DNA from: Larix kaempferi
Taxonomy: Eukaryota > Streptophyta > Pinopsida > Pinales > Pinaceae
Assembly (NCBI GenBank): GCA_027924585.1
Contig: BSBM01000964.1
Coordinates: 3,146,001 to 3,210,000, forward strand
DNA length: 64,000 nt
Direction of reading: 5' to 3'
Position numbers and translations under genes: made by a program. This document shows, in pieces, positions 1 through 13,226 of this stretch (the first letter of the stretch is position 1; each line of letters opens with the position of its first letter). A model generated the notes under the pieces. It was not told the DNA's origin, did not search any database, and worked only from the letters and a program-made list of their open reading frames with translations.

Positions 1-651
1 ATATTACAATGTCTTTCTTTTATAAGGGAAATACAATGGGAAAATACCACGGGTTACCCAAAACCATGGGCCCGAAAACTATTGGCGAAAACAACCCCAA
101 TTTTTTTTCAGATTGGAATGAGTGTTCAGTCCTTTGAGGTGCACGATTGAGACAATATCCTCTATGAGACTGGAAGATATGGCTCCACAACCAACAAAAA
201 CAACTTTGAATGTCAAGAACCGGAACTATACCCATATATGGCCCATTCTAGAGCTAAAAATTCTCAAATTGATCTCCCATAAAATCAACAGCTGCAAAAC
301 ATCAATAATTTGGACTTGGATTGGTTATTTGGCGCCAACCGGTTAGTTGGACTAGTTATGAGGGTAATTCGAGGAATTAATCTCCATGAATTCAAGATAA
401 TATTCCATGAATTGGAACTCAAGCAGCTGGTGGGAGGTTAATCGTTTTTAGTGTTTAGGTTCCAAAGAATAATGGAGCTTTACATTAATTATTATTTTAT
501 ATGTTGTGTATTATATTATATGTTTAATGTTTATCATATCATATTAAATATTTTATATATTATATATATTGTTTGTTTTACATGTTTTGTGTATTAATAT
601 GTTATATGTTTTGGTTATATTATATGTTTTACATATTATAGATTTTGTTTG

Positions 652-653
<2 letters not shown>
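1..653. other. unassigned AT-rich DNA
   Basis: No gene recognised. Short open frames here have no recognisable motif. The last 170 bases are very AT-rich, with repeated TTATATGTTTT-like words, and lead into the microsatellite that follows. Confidence 0.5.

Positions 654-720
<67 letters not shown>
654..720. repeat. compound microsatellite (GATA)n-(GA)n
   Basis: A short run of TAGA/GATA units is followed directly by more than 20 uninterrupted GA dinucleotides. The open frame of alternating Leu and Ser on the minus strand here is a by-product of the GA repeat, not a gene. Confidence 0.95.
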
Positions 721-723
<3 letters not shown>

Positions 724-733
724 TTTTGTACTT

Positions 734-1001
734 ATATGGCATATAATGTCAATTCTCACTAGCTCATTTAGTTAAGGTGTGGGTCTCATCAATAGGACGA
801 ACTGAGTTCAATTCCCCTTAGGGGTGAATTGGTTGGGAGGAGACACCCAAAATCCAACTTCTTGAGGGTTGGTGTGGCCCAGGTTGAATGCGATCCCTGG
901 GTAGTTTGACGGCTTAGATGCCCCTGGGTCATCATTTATTAGACTAGAGTTCACTCCCGCAAGGGAAATTCTAGCAAATAAAAAAATATGGTATGTAATA
1001 T
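734..1001 (+). mobile_element. tRNA-derived SINE with imperfect target-site duplication
   Basis: The body runs from about 750 to 985. Its head resembles a tRNA: an A-box-like segment at 760-777 (TAGCTCATTTAGTTAAGG) and a B-box-like segment at 805-815 (AGTTCAATTCC), spaced as in an internal RNA polymerase III promoter. A non-tRNA body follows and ends in a short A-rich tail at about 978-986. The flanks 734-749 and 986-1001 match at 13 of 16 positions by hand count, which fits an old target-site duplication. Mobilisation would depend on an L1-type LINE such as the one at 34.6-40.9 kb, but no shared 3' end was established. The family is not named because I could not compare it with known plant SINEs. 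Confidence 0.7.
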
Positions 1002-4000
1002 AATATGTTTTGTGGATTTTTGTATAGCTAAGTGCTCCAAGCAAGTGTACCTTGTCACTGTTATCTACCTCTGTGAATGTCTAGACGTGATTTGGTACAA
1101 TAGAGTTTTTCTATCTAGGTTGATCGTCGGTTCTTAATTGGTATGGTATTGACATGTTATTAAACGTATCAATAACCCCCCTAAAGTATGTTGTATACTA
1201 ACTTAGGTTGTCTAGGTCCCACTTTCTTAATCTTAGGGATATAAAACTGGCAAGGACATTGAATGTAGAAATATGGTCAGCATGTTCTTTTCCTTAGCCA
1301 CAAACTTATAGGTTATGTTAATTAGGATTGAATTGTGAACCGAGTCCATTTTTAGTGCACATGGCAACAATGTGAAAATATATTGTTATATATATGTTGG
1401 GTTAGTATAATATATGGTATGTTTTTTGATATTAGATGATAATATATAATATGGATGGCTTATTATATGGTATAATGTTTTGTTATTATATTTTATGTCT
1501 TTAATATGGTATTATGCAGTATTATAATATATGTTTTTCAATAATATAAAAATTATATATTGCAAATTTTTATATATTATAAGTTTTTAATACATATTTT
1601 AATGATCAAACAAAATGGCTAGGGGATATTGGTCAACGTAGCATGGTCATGATTGACCGTGGCGGTGACATTGGTGGTGGCGGGAATGATGATGGTCGAC
1701 CTCGGACTTTGCATGTTTTTACCATTATTGTTCCTATATCATGGGAATAAAACATCATATTGTTAGTTACTAAAGATTGTGTTGGTCGATTCTCAAAGAG
1801 GTGTGTTTCACAAAAAAGAGATATAGTTCTAGGCGTTTTGATTAGGTCATATTGAGGCCATCCGGTACTAAATCTACTGCACAATTCCACATAAATTTAT
1901 GTATTGGATTCCACATAATTTCCACATGGTTCAAATTAAAATCAATGACCTTTTGACAATAGTCAATTTAATTAGATATTCAATATTAACCTCGATTTAC
2001 AAATCTGATTTGACATTTGAAACAACATTTTGTTTAGCATTAATACTAACATTTTATTTAACTTTAAATGTCAACCCTTAATCTATATTAACCTAATTAA
2101 CATTAAATGCTATCCCTTAATCTAATTATGGTTAACTTTATAATTAAAATTAAAATTTTAATCAAACAATATTACAACAACTATAAAATTTATATCAATT
2201 TTTTTTATAACAAAGTTTATATAAATTATAACAATTATATACTAAATAAATAAAAAATTATAACAATTATAACAATTTACATATATAACAAATTATAACA
2301 ATTACAACAACTTTTATATAAAAAAATTATCTAAAAGAAATAAAAAAAAAAGAATTAAAAGAATTGTTTGTATTATTTAAACCTAACCCTACACCTTTGT
2401 ACACCTGAACGCCATGTAGCCTCTCCACTCAGTCCATCGCCATGCAAAGAGGGAGTATGCATGAAGTCCACATGGCCTCTCGATGCATCCCACTGCAATG
2501 CAAAGAGAGCGAACCCTAAATAGGGTCAACCCCAAGGGCACCCATCATTTTCCTTCCTTTTCTCAAAGGTCCAACTCTGCAATAGTCGACAACAGTCGAT
2601 GGCGAGCTCGGCTACTAGGCGCCCCATTCTCACTTATTCACCTACATGGCCCAAGATGGTGGAAGAGTTGCCAAGTATGGAAACATTGGTATCCGTCATG
2701 TTGGTATCAGTTGCTAGGCGTAGTGGAGCTGTTGGTGTTCAGAGGCATGCGTAGTGCCTAGTGGATGCATTGGCATTCAGAGGGATGTGAAGTGCCTAGT
2801 GGAGTTGTTGGTGCTTAGAGGGATGCAAAGTGCAGGTCATTGACCCGTGGGCTCTCCTTGTGGGAGCTTTTATTGGTGCTTGGGCTTGCTGGTTTTTCCA
2901 AAAGGTTAACAGGGGAGAATTAATATCTTATGCACATAAGTGCACGTTGGTTCAAACCCCACAATCAACATTTTCTAGATGTTTCTAAGATATAAAAGCA
3001 TGCTTTGGTTCCTTGAATTACACTTGGAAAACATTGCAACAGATATTCTCCATGTTTAGGACAGATTTTATATGTTCTTCAATATTTTTCAGAGAAACGC
3101 GGATTTTCAAACATTTCAAATGTCGGAGACAACGAGCATAAGAGCATTTTAAATTTTATGATTTTTATTTATTAGTTCTCCAAACAACAAATCTGAGGTT
3201 TGAGACTCCCATATTGAAAACAACTCAAGTTATAGTTTAACTATCATGAATGGTATGTATTGACACTCGAAACGTACCCCAAGGTTGTGGAGAGGCAAAA
3301 TCGGGGTAACCACTAACCACTTTAGCTTGTCCTACTGACCCAGCACAAACAGAGAGGGCTCTCTCTATATTCATAAGATACTGAAAACACTTCAAGATTT
3401 TTACAATGATAAACATACAACATTATGTAGAAGACTGAAAAATGATCAATGAAGAAATACACAGCCTTCCAATCCAGGATATTCAATCAAAACATGCTCA
3501 AAAGACCAGACTTCTGATGGGACAGATTGTTTTAAAGTTTGGGGGGACAATCGAGAGCATAAAACTTGCGTGATGGAGTCAGGATACAACGTGAAGATCA
3601 GACAACAGTTTCGTAGTACACACTATAAAAACAGAGGCAAGGTAGCCACCCTCTTGCCATCGTAATGTTATTTTCTAGTGATAAAAGAAGAAAGTAAGAA
3701 CAAACCATTGATATGAGCATCCAGCAAAGATGAATTCAATATGAACTTTAGTAGCAATATTGAGTGAATACCTGAGACAATAACCAAAGCTTGTTTCCAA
3801 GAATTCTAAGCTATTATACACTGATCTTAGATATGAAAGGGAAAACATAATGTAAATGTATAACAGGAAGTACGAGCACATAGAGAAGAGAGAAAAAATA
3901 GATTACAAGTAAAGCAACACATGAATCTCTACAAAACTGTCTGCCATAGGCACTGCCAATTGTATTAATGCAAAATTTTCAAAATAGAGCTCTATCCCTG

Positions 4001-7000
4001 GGCCTTAGCCGAATGATTTTCCAACCCTTAGCTCTTCTATTACAATGCTTTTATAGGATCCCAGCCTTGAATTGGTCCTTAGGAAACAATTAAAATTATG
4101 CTGCCACCTTGACAGCCCCAAAATTTGGAAATACTACATACGTGTCAAGTTCAAAATAGACTGATTAAGATGGGAAACATGAATACTATGAGTAGGTTGC
4201 CACCTTACTCCTGAGCTTTTAATTGTCCCTGCGGATTAAAGAAATTCTCTATTTTCAAAGAGCCGTTCATTTGCGATTCCTCTGCTGGAGGGGGAGGTGT
4301 CGCGTACTCAGTGGGGATTACGAAATCCTTGATAATCTCCATGTCTTGATGGATGTCTTTCTTATCTTCGGGGGTCTCTTTCTCCTTCCGACGTCGAACC
4401 CTCCTACACATATGTCATTACTCGGGCTCTTCATCTTCGCTGGTGGTGCTAGTTTCCACGTGGTCAAATACCACAACAGACGAAGGAGCGTGTTCCTCCT
4501 CCACCTCACACCATGCCTACTCGGGAATAAAGACCACTTTGGATCCCTACTCCTTCTCCATGATCAAACTCTAACTGAAAGATACCCAGGTTTCTAGGTG
4601 CACCACCTTTCCCATATATCGATTTCGAACAAGGGACGTAGGGGCCATGTCTATAACAGCCGTGACAATGACAGAAGTTACGTGCGATCGCCCTTCCCAT
4701 AATGACTTGGATGAATCTTCCGATCGAGCGAAAATGATGTCCAAAGCTTGAGCCGACGTGAAACATGCTTAATCAGGATTTTCAGCCAGGTAGAAAAGTA
4801 TACGATGACGCTGAGGTGGCCCCCGTCTTATCTGCAATCATTTTGGTGGCAGAAGAGATGCACTTAAGACGTCTATCTGTCTGGTCAAATATACACCCTA
4901 AATCTTTAACCTCATTTTCATCTTGACCACTGAATGACGCGAGTCATATCATGCTTGCAAATTTTAGGCTAGCTGATCGCCTGCACAAGTAATTTATTAT
5001 CAGCCCTGCACCTTTATCACCTGTTGCTCTGGCTCTCCTACCTTCTATCTCTTAAATGCTTTCTTACCCCCACTGTCCCCATCCATAGCTTTACCATCCC
5101 CCACTGTGAGAGTTTCTCGGGCATACTAGCAAGGAGGAGGGCAACTACTAAGTCTTTTTCAGGTGGGCTAGTGGATGATGTTGCATTCCCAGGTATCAAA
5201 GAGAGGACCAAATGGGGTATTTCCATTAAAAAGGATGACATCTAAAGAGTGGGGTGTTTCTTTGGATTCTAGGTCAGGCTTAACATAGGTGTTTGAAGAA
5301 GGTTTGGCACTTCTCAGGGGAAAAACTGTTTACATGCAGCGACAACAGACTCTTTAGAAAAGACCACGGCTTCAGGTATTTGGGATGCAGGAGTTCCAGA
5401 AAACCTTCCAATGACCGAGGAATTTGTTGTTCAAACAACTGAACCGTTGTAGGCACATCTAAACCCTCCCAATATCCTCTTAATTTCAGTCACCAACAGC
5501 CGAGACTCTGTATCAAATGCATCCAAACCCTATCCCCAGAGAAAATTTACCCCTAACATTCCCAGAAACTAGTTCTTAATCTACTTTCTTGCTGTAAATG
5601 GACTTAGATTTGCTGATAGTGGAGGTTATAAGGCCTACCTATCACTGAGAGGCTCTGAGAATGACTTCTCCCGTTGCTTTGTTCATCTTCCACACGCCCA
5701 AAGGCTTCTGACCCCGACAACTCCAAGACACAAATGTCAACTTTCATGTGCGTTTATATCTATATAACCTTTTTCCCTTATCTTTCGCTCTTCTTTGCCA
5801 GCTGTCTACATTTCTCCCCCGTTTATCTCTTATGGAATGATCTCGACTGACCAAATATGATATCCTTTAGTTGATTTGACAACTTTCATCATCTACCGTC
5901 AGATCTTCCCTCAGGTACTGATCCTTGCCGTCCTTTTATCAGCGTCGTATTTCCTCAAAGCGGTGTCGCGAGGCTTCAGAGTAGTTTTCATTACCGCTTA
6001 TCCCTCTTGTGACAAACCCTGGCACTAACACCTATCGGGTGGTTTCATTCATTGTGACCACTACCTCCTCTAACTATCATGCATCTTCCTTATGTGACGG
6101 TCATCATGTGCCATCGATCTATTGCAGGACACTCTGAACCGTTCTTTTGTCATATTGCACTTACACTTTTCTGAACTCCAACCTTTAACCATAGTATCTT
6201 CATTAGCTCACCTTCGCTGTCCACATGGCCAGCCACTTACCTTTCTGCCTGGGCGATATCGCATCCCTACGAGCTTCTTTTGCATACCTCCCTTTCCATT
6301 TGCGATACCTCATGCATACGATACATATCCTCCGGCATTCCCCATCACAACCACCCGTGCCCTTATTCCCCGTGCAACTTCGCCATGCAACCATCAACGA
6401 CAGCCATTGATATCATCGTGCATGTAATCAACGGTGGAAAATGGCATGGTCTCTAACAATTTTGATTTTTTCCTTTGGCCTATAGTCCCTTTTACCTCCT
6501 TTTGGTCTCATTTTTTGCATTTTCCTTTGGTTTTCCTATATTCAACACCCCCAAATCGATTTTTGTCATACCTTTAGCATTTAACTATAAAAATAAAGGG
6601 AACTTAGGCTTTATTCAGGGAGATTTTGATATATCCCTATATTTCACATCCATATTTATGTTGTAAAAGCCAGGTGCTAACAGTATGCATTATTTACAAT
6701 GGAATTTCAATATGAATAGAATTCCAAGTTGTTAATAAGTCGAAGTTATATTTCAGGTGACGAAACTATGAATGGTATTTTCTATGTTCCATGGTATTTA
6801 TATCTATTTTACATGTATTTTCATACATGTTTATCCAGTGATATACCTGTCAAAATTTTGAAGAAAATTTATGTATTTTATCTGTATGTGCAGGCATGGG
6901 CACGAAAAATATGACCTCTCAAGCAATGGATTGCATGCCATTAGACAACATTATAGGAAAGACTGTGGAGCAGATTGCCTTCGAAGGGATGATCGACGCA

Positions 7001-7158
7001 ATTTCTAAGAGTGGGTAAACAAATTTGTGCAATATTTTTCTCCTCTTTCTTACGTCAATGGTGATGATCACACATTCAAAAGATGGATTTATCCTTTTTC
7101 AAGTATATTCAAAGATTTCCATGTTACAATGTTTTTTCCAAGTTCACAAATTGTGCAT
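1002..7158. other. long unassigned region, no convincing gene
   Basis: AT-rich tracts (1,380-1,600 and 2,080-2,360, the latter with ACAATTATA words) alternate with mixed-composition DNA at 2.4-2.9 kb and 4.2-6.4 kb. Open frames up to 124 codons occur on both strands at 4.2-4.8 kb, overlap each other and show no motif I recognise. A minus-strand reading at about 4.2-4.5 kb is rich in Glu, Lys and Arg and could be the remains of a retroelement coding region, but this is too weak to call. Confidence 0.4.
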
Positions 7159-7236
7159 GTAATTTACTTATAATTTATATTTTTCATATTAGTTTATGTA
7201 ATTCACTTATAATTTATATTTTTCATATTAGTTTAT
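7159..7236. repeat. 39-bp tandem duplication
   Basis: Two adjacent copies of an AT-rich 39-base unit (starting at 7159 and 7198) containing TTATAATTTATATTTTTC. The copies differ at very few positions, so the duplication is fairly recent relative to its surroundings. Confidence 0.8.
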
Positions 7237-7239
7237 ATC

Positions 7240-8914
7240 ATTTTGATAGTTATATTTGATTTAGCTGTGATTCACTAATTTAAAAGTAGTGTTTTTTTAT
7301 GTAAGAAAATTTCATATTACACACTCTCTCTTCTTCCGAACAAATCCATTTGTAGTAACAAGTCATATACATTTTGTATGAAAATTCCATAATCTTCTCC
7401 GAATGCTACTTAGTTCACATTTCTTTTTCTATACTCTAAGCTTTTAATGTAAGGAATTTTCTTTAATGTTAGCTTTTAAATTATGGAAAATTTATGAATC
7501 TTAGTTTAATATTCATTTCTTACAATATCGAATATAATTTTTCTAACCGCGTCTCTATTTTCTATAGGCAATATAGATGCTACAGAGATGTGGTAAGAAA
7601 AAATAATAATAATTTGGTGATGTTGAGTTTACCTATTCTAATCTCTTTACAGTTTCCTAGTTAATCTTATTCGTTTTCTACATGTAAAAGTCCCTTAAGG
7701 TTTGAGCGTTTGAGTGAGTAGCTTTCATACAAAATGCAGTGCCCCTCCTTCGAAAAGGGCACTGAATTACACTCTTTATTTAATTTATTATGTAAACGAG
7801 TTAAATGAAATAAAAAATTTCATGTTTATTTTATGACAATTATTTTGTCTATGTTCATAGTTTTTGTTCTCATCATAGTATTCTAGTGATTTCTACATGT
7901 AAAAATTTCATGAAAATATATTTATCTCTGCATGTAAATATTTCATAAAATATATATTCATCTCTACAATAAAATCTTGGGACTTTTCATAATAATCTAT
8001 TCATTTCACATGATTTCTGCACATATTTAGGATATAAATAATTTTTAATTTAACTAAGTGCAACTGAGTAGAATACTTGGTTTTCCGTAGGTTGTAGTAG
8101 GATTTATGTAGATTCTGTAGATCCACATAGCAACCAAAAATAATGTGTCCACCCTGTCGACCAGTTAATATCTTGTTGGCCCTAGGAAATCAATGGATTT
8201 CCTATCCCCCGAGCCCATAAATTGATTATCTTGAGAGAAACTTCCGTTGTTCCAATTTCCTTGATCAATTGTGCAGTGCAACCATTCCTTTTCAAATCCC
8301 CTAAAAGAAAATCCAACCCCCTTCTCACCCATAAGTTCTTACATATATAGCATTTCCTCCTCCATAAGCCTTCCACCTTACTCCACTGTCCCTATCCAAT
8401 CCCTTGAAGCCCCCAAAACATTTACTCCTTTACTTGTTTATTCTTACAAGTTACATTAAAATATTATTTTATTATTTGTTCGCTTCTTAAGCAATCCAAC
8501 TTCCTTCAAGTTAAATAAATTTGTTAGGTGAGTTGACTGCACATTTATTGTTATTTTCTGGGTAGGTTCAATAGGGTTCTTATGAGGCGGTGGGTTAATT
8601 ACCCATCCACTCACCATCTCCAATATTAAACAAGTTAAATAAAATATTAATTTAATATTTATGTTGTTGACCTTTCAAAATAAGAAGTGGTGGTTTGTTT
8701 AAATTATAAAATCCAAATTCTGTTCCGCTGTATCTCATGGCATTAATTTAATAAAATAACTTTTAATGAGTCTTATGTTAACTCCCTTGGCACATTTAAT
8801 ATGCAATATTCCATTTTCTTTTCATATTCAATGTTTCGGTCAATCTTTTTTATAATTAACTAACTTACTAATTAAACAATTCAAGTTATTCGCTTATGAT
8901 CTTTGGTAATGGAT
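7240..8914. other. unassigned AT-rich DNA
   Basis: No gene recognised. A degenerate local duplication around TTTCTACATGTAAAAATTTC is present near 7,890-7,960. The only open frames are short and motif-free. Confidence 0.45.
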
Positions 8915-9029
8915 AGACTATTATTATTAATATTAGTTTAATAATAGTAATAATAATAACAACAATAATAACAACAACAACAACAACAGTAATATTAATA
9001 TTAACACTAATTATTATTATTATTAATGG

Positions 9030-9062
<33 letters not shown>
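8915..9062. repeat. AAT/ATT-rich microsatellite tract
   Basis: Runs of TAATAATAA, AACAACAAC and ATTATTATT, ending in an uninterrupted AAT run at about 9,032-9,062. The minus-strand frame of Tyr, Ile and Val across it is a repeat artefact. Confidence 0.9.
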
Positions 9063-10329
9063 GCAACATTTATTTGTCCAATCGATAAGTAACCCAATAT
9101 CAACATAGTACATTTGTATTAATAAACGAGGTACCCTTAATGGGTTAATTATTCATGACTAACAGTTAAACAGTACAATTCTCGAGTGTTAATGTGTATC
9201 TATGACACTTCACATTGACAATAATTATCTTAATTGTTTATTAGAATGTTTACTTACAATGACTAATTCACTTATTTTACACATTAAAAACTTAACCATT
9301 CATTACCTAAGTTGATTAATATATCCTTAACTGAGTTATGCATGACATTTTTATACCACTATTCAAGCAGGACAAGTATATTTTACACCTATACTATTGT
9401 ACATGTCCAAGGTGTGCATGCATGGCCAGCGTATGCACAAGTCAAATATGCACTATAAACAAACACCATCCCCCATATGTATAGCGATGCAGAAAGACAA
9501 AGCATATATATATATAAATATAATTACTTTAACATTCTCAGTTACTTAACAATTTATCCCTTTTATGATTTGATATCCTTATCTTTATGTTCTTATTAAC
9601 TTAACTAGTTAATACAAAGATGGTTACCTACTACGACTAACTCAGTATCAAGGAATACCCAACCCTCAACAGTACTAACTAACACATCCTCCCATCCTAA
9701 CCTACGTTTGCATCCTCCCTATCCTTCCTTTGCTAGTAAAGAAGTGGATGTTGGCTTCGTTGACCTTACCACATATAAACCCGAGAGCGATAGCATCGGC
9801 TAAACAACGGACCTAACCTCTCCTAACAGGAATCCGACCATTGTCATCACAACAACATGGGAAGTGTGTCTCAGCACAACCCTCCCACGAGCTCGTGTAT
9901 CATAGAAACATAGGGTGGGAAATACATCCATCCCTCTCAACATACTAGGTTTATACCCTTATCAAATCACACTCTGTTGCTATCGAGATTTTCGGACTGT
10001 GTCATCGTATCATCACTTTTGGTTTCTAATGTTTACTACATAACAAGTTCTTATTCCACATATCATATCAAGTTCCCAGCTATCACATTGTCCCTCTGTC
10101 CTATGGGTTAGTATTTTGAGAAATAGACATTTATAACAAGGATTACCACTCGATCATCAATTGATCCATATCATCATCATTATTTCTTTTCACATACCAA
10201 ATTTGAGTTCATCACAGGTACACATGACATATAATGATTCACTCAATCACATCATAAGATGGTATCCATGTACCACATCATATATTTCACATTTTATCAA
10301 TGAAAACATTTAAACATATACTGTCATCA
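9063..10329. other. unassigned intergenic DNA
   Basis: No gene, RNA gene or mobile-element terminus recognised. Stop codons are frequent in all frames. The text from about 9.66 to 10.0 kb is less AT-rich than its flanks but shows no coding signal. Confidence 0.4.
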
Positions 10330-10470
10330 TAAAAGAAAGGAATCTCATAATAATCACAACTTCGTAACTCCATGAACATAGTATCATCGTAATCATAGTG
10401 ACATCATAAACATAGTAACATCATAATCATAGTGCCAGCATAACATCGTATCAATGTAACATCCCGAGAC
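10330..10470. repeat. short degenerate repeats (CATCATAATCATAGTAA type)
   Basis: Several imperfect copies of a unit of roughly 16-20 bases built on CATAGTAACATCATAATC precede the 43-bp minisatellite. The units are too diverged to fix a single period by eye. Confidence 0.6.
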
Positions 10471-10488
10471 ATGGACTACTTTATTACG

Positions 10489-11090
10489 TGTTGAGTGTAA
10501 GTTCTGGAGCACATGGATGAATTTTTATTATGTGTTGGGCATAAGCGCTAGAGCACATGGATGACTGTTATTATGTGTTGGGAATAAGCCCTAGAGAACA
10601 TGGATGACTTTTATTTTGTGTTGGGAATAACCCTGGAGCATGTGGATTACTTTATTATGTGTTGAGCGTAAGCTCTGGAGCACATAGATGAATTTTTAGT
10701 ATTTGTTGGGCATAAGCCCTAGAGCACATGGATTAATTTATTGTGTGTTGAGCGTAAGCTATGGAGCACATGGATAACATTTATTTTTAATTAATTAAGT
10801 GTTGGGCATAATCCCTGGAGCACATGGAATATTATATAGGTGTTGAGCATAATCTCTGGAGCACCTAGACCTTGATCATTGTCTCTAGGTGTGGCTTTTA
10901 TGACACCTAGTCTAGTGTTGAGCAGAATCTCTAGAATAGCAGTAGAGTAACTCTACTTAAAAAGTGTTGAGCATAAGCTCTGAATAGCACTAGAGTTACT
11001 TCACTCAAATTTGTTGAGCCTAAAAACTCTGAATAGCACTAAAACTCATCCTATTACTAATGTTGAGCCAAAAAATCTGGAGCATTAGTA
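10489..11090. repeat. minisatellite, monomer about 43 bp
   Basis: A unit containing GTGTTGGGCATAAGC, CTGGAGCACATGG and a T-rich spacer repeats head to tail. GTGTTG falls near 10489, 10532, 10575, 10618, 10659, 10703, 10745, 10800 and 10840, giving a 41-44-bp period with one expanded spacer. Beyond 10,880 the units lengthen and decay but still carry GTTGAGCATAAGCTCTG to about 11,090. Confidence 0.9.
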
Positions 11091-13180
11091 ATCATATTTT
11101 CTATTATTTAAATGAATTATCTTTTCTTTATTTTAAAGACTGACTGGTATTGCCACTGAAAGAGGGATCAAGCATCCAAGTTATTAGAATGACTGAATAG
11201 TTGACAAACTAAATCAACTAGATGATATGATAATTAAAAGAAATCCTATGTTAAAATAATTGAGAGTTCAAACTTAAAATATATATTTCATTATTAAAAG
11301 ATAAATAACTGAGATTTCAAATATAGATATATAATTCATTGTTAAAAGATAAATAGCTAAGAGTTCATATATATATATATATATATATTATTGTTTAATT
11401 AACTAGTAGTTAAAAGTCAATGTTTTATTAAAAGATAAAATAAAGACACTGAGATTTTTAATAGTTAAATAGAGATAAGATGAAAACAAATTGTCAAGTA
11501 ACTGAACTAAGAGATCTAAAATTCAAAACTCCAGGATCCTTCTCCGCATTGAAATACGTATAAATAGGACGGTACAAGAGAAAAGTGTATCGAAAAGAAG
11601 ATTGGAAGAATCCAAGTAATAGATCCTTGAGTACGAATTGAGTCATGTTATCACATATATAGTAGTCGGGATACCATACACTATTTTTCTGATTCTAGTA
11701 CACTTTTCAGCCAGTTCCCTTACATTGAGATGCTGAGATGAGCATCTATTATGGATCAAGATTATATTATGGACATCAGTTGTATTACCCATGCCATGAC
11801 TGAGTTTCAGGACACTCAGAGAGATGACCAATGTAGCCATTTAGCCATTTATACAGAGCAGTTAGTATTTTCCACAATTGCAACAACAGTTTCAGAGGAC
11901 AGATGTTTGTTCAAATTATGTGCATTCAGGTATATGAATCAGCAGGTATATTCTTGTGTTATGGTTATATTGCTTTTATATTCATTCTTGTAGCATGTCT
12001 TAGCATTTAGTATCATGATCTGGCGATCATATAGATATGTGGACTTGGTTGTATCTTTATATATATTATATTGTCCCCACTCAAACTTAAAAGTTCACTA
12101 TCCATACTCATTGGTTTTACCCTCCCTAGTGAGAGAAGAGGTGATCATTCCCACCATACTTTGGCTTGCTAGTGCTGGTCTCATTATTCACTGTCTTCAT
12201 CCATCCATTACCTCCTAGTTTGTTTATCACCCTGACTTACTACTTGAATAGTGGCATGGAGCACCTTCCCCCACTTTAGCCTCTGTGTTCGATAAGCTTC
12301 CCTGTTTCTTATGTCTCGGCTCTGATTTGGTGCTAGAACTTTCCTTTGGTAAGTTGGATTGTAGTACTAAATCATTTTGGTTGGTTGTCTCGATGTTTGG
12401 CACTGCTACGAAGTACCCCTAGTCACTTAAGGTGTGTTGGCTAAAACTTAAAGCTCTTGTACTACTTATGGAAACTTATGTGAATTCACCCATGGAAATT
12501 GTAAACTCTAGAATGTGTTTCTCAACACACGTGAGTGAAAGGCAAGAGCAATGAAAAGCTATATATACTCCTTGAAGAGTATAAGAAAGGTCCAAAAAAA
12601 GCAATGGTTCTTAAACTCTATATCTAAACGATTGTTGACCTTATGTATATGTATGAACATGCCCTGGATGTAAGCTACAATTAGTTGTGCTTCTTAGCAC
12701 ACCTGAGATCTGAAGGGTTATGTAGGCAAAAAAGGCCATAAAGTGAAATCAATGGATCCTAATGAACTTGGAACATCTTTAAAAGTAGACATGATGCCTA
12801 AGTTGAATAAACGCTCTTTAAACAACTTACCCATTTGTGAGACATTGCCATCCCTCGTGTTACTGCTTGTTCAACATATGCTAGAGTGTGTATTTCCTTT
12901 CCATTTTCAAAATGTCACAATGTCAAGTCAGTAGTCATCCATTAGCCTAGCCTTTTAATTTTTATCCCTCACCCTTCACTAGCAAATTGATCACAACTAT
13001 GAAGTGAGTATGGTCTTGAAAGTCTAGTCTGAGTCATAGTAAATATTAAAAACTCTTTATATTTGGTTTTAGATTGCGAGTAAATGATTACTTCTTGTTA
13101 TAATTATTATTTGAATGAATCGTACAGCATGTTTTAACCTTTCACACTTGCAACAATTTTGATCATAGCCTGAGTTATAT
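11091..13180. other. unassigned region
   Basis: AT-rich with a short (TA)n run near 11,368-11,387. Open frames of 60-80 codons at 11.6-12.2 kb and 12.7 kb show no conserved motif. No RNA gene or terminal repeat was recognised. Confidence 0.4.
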
Positions 13181-13188
13181 TATTGGTC

Positions 13189-13226
13189 ATGTTGACTTGG
13201 TCAAACCTAGTTTGACCAAAAGTCAA
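13189..13226. repeat. inverted repeat carrying TTGACC/GGTCAA boxes
   Basis: A near-perfect hairpin: the left arm GTTGACTTGGTCAAAC pairs with the right arm GTTTGACCAAAAGTCAAC, with a two-base bulge and a very short CTA loop. Both arms contain TTGAC cores, the binding motif of WRKRY-class... that is, WRKY-class plant transcription factors (W-box). No adjacent gene is evident, so a regulatory role is only a possibility. Confidence 0.55.

Noticed and set aside
553-759. Open frame of Leu-Ser repeats on the minus strand
   Set aside because: It is a translation of the GA/GATA microsatellite.
4205-4766. Overlapping open frames on both strands, one Glu/Lys-rich
   Set aside because: Three frames compete over the same bases, none has a known motif, and stops separate the protein-like stretches. 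Retroelement debris is possible but unsupported.
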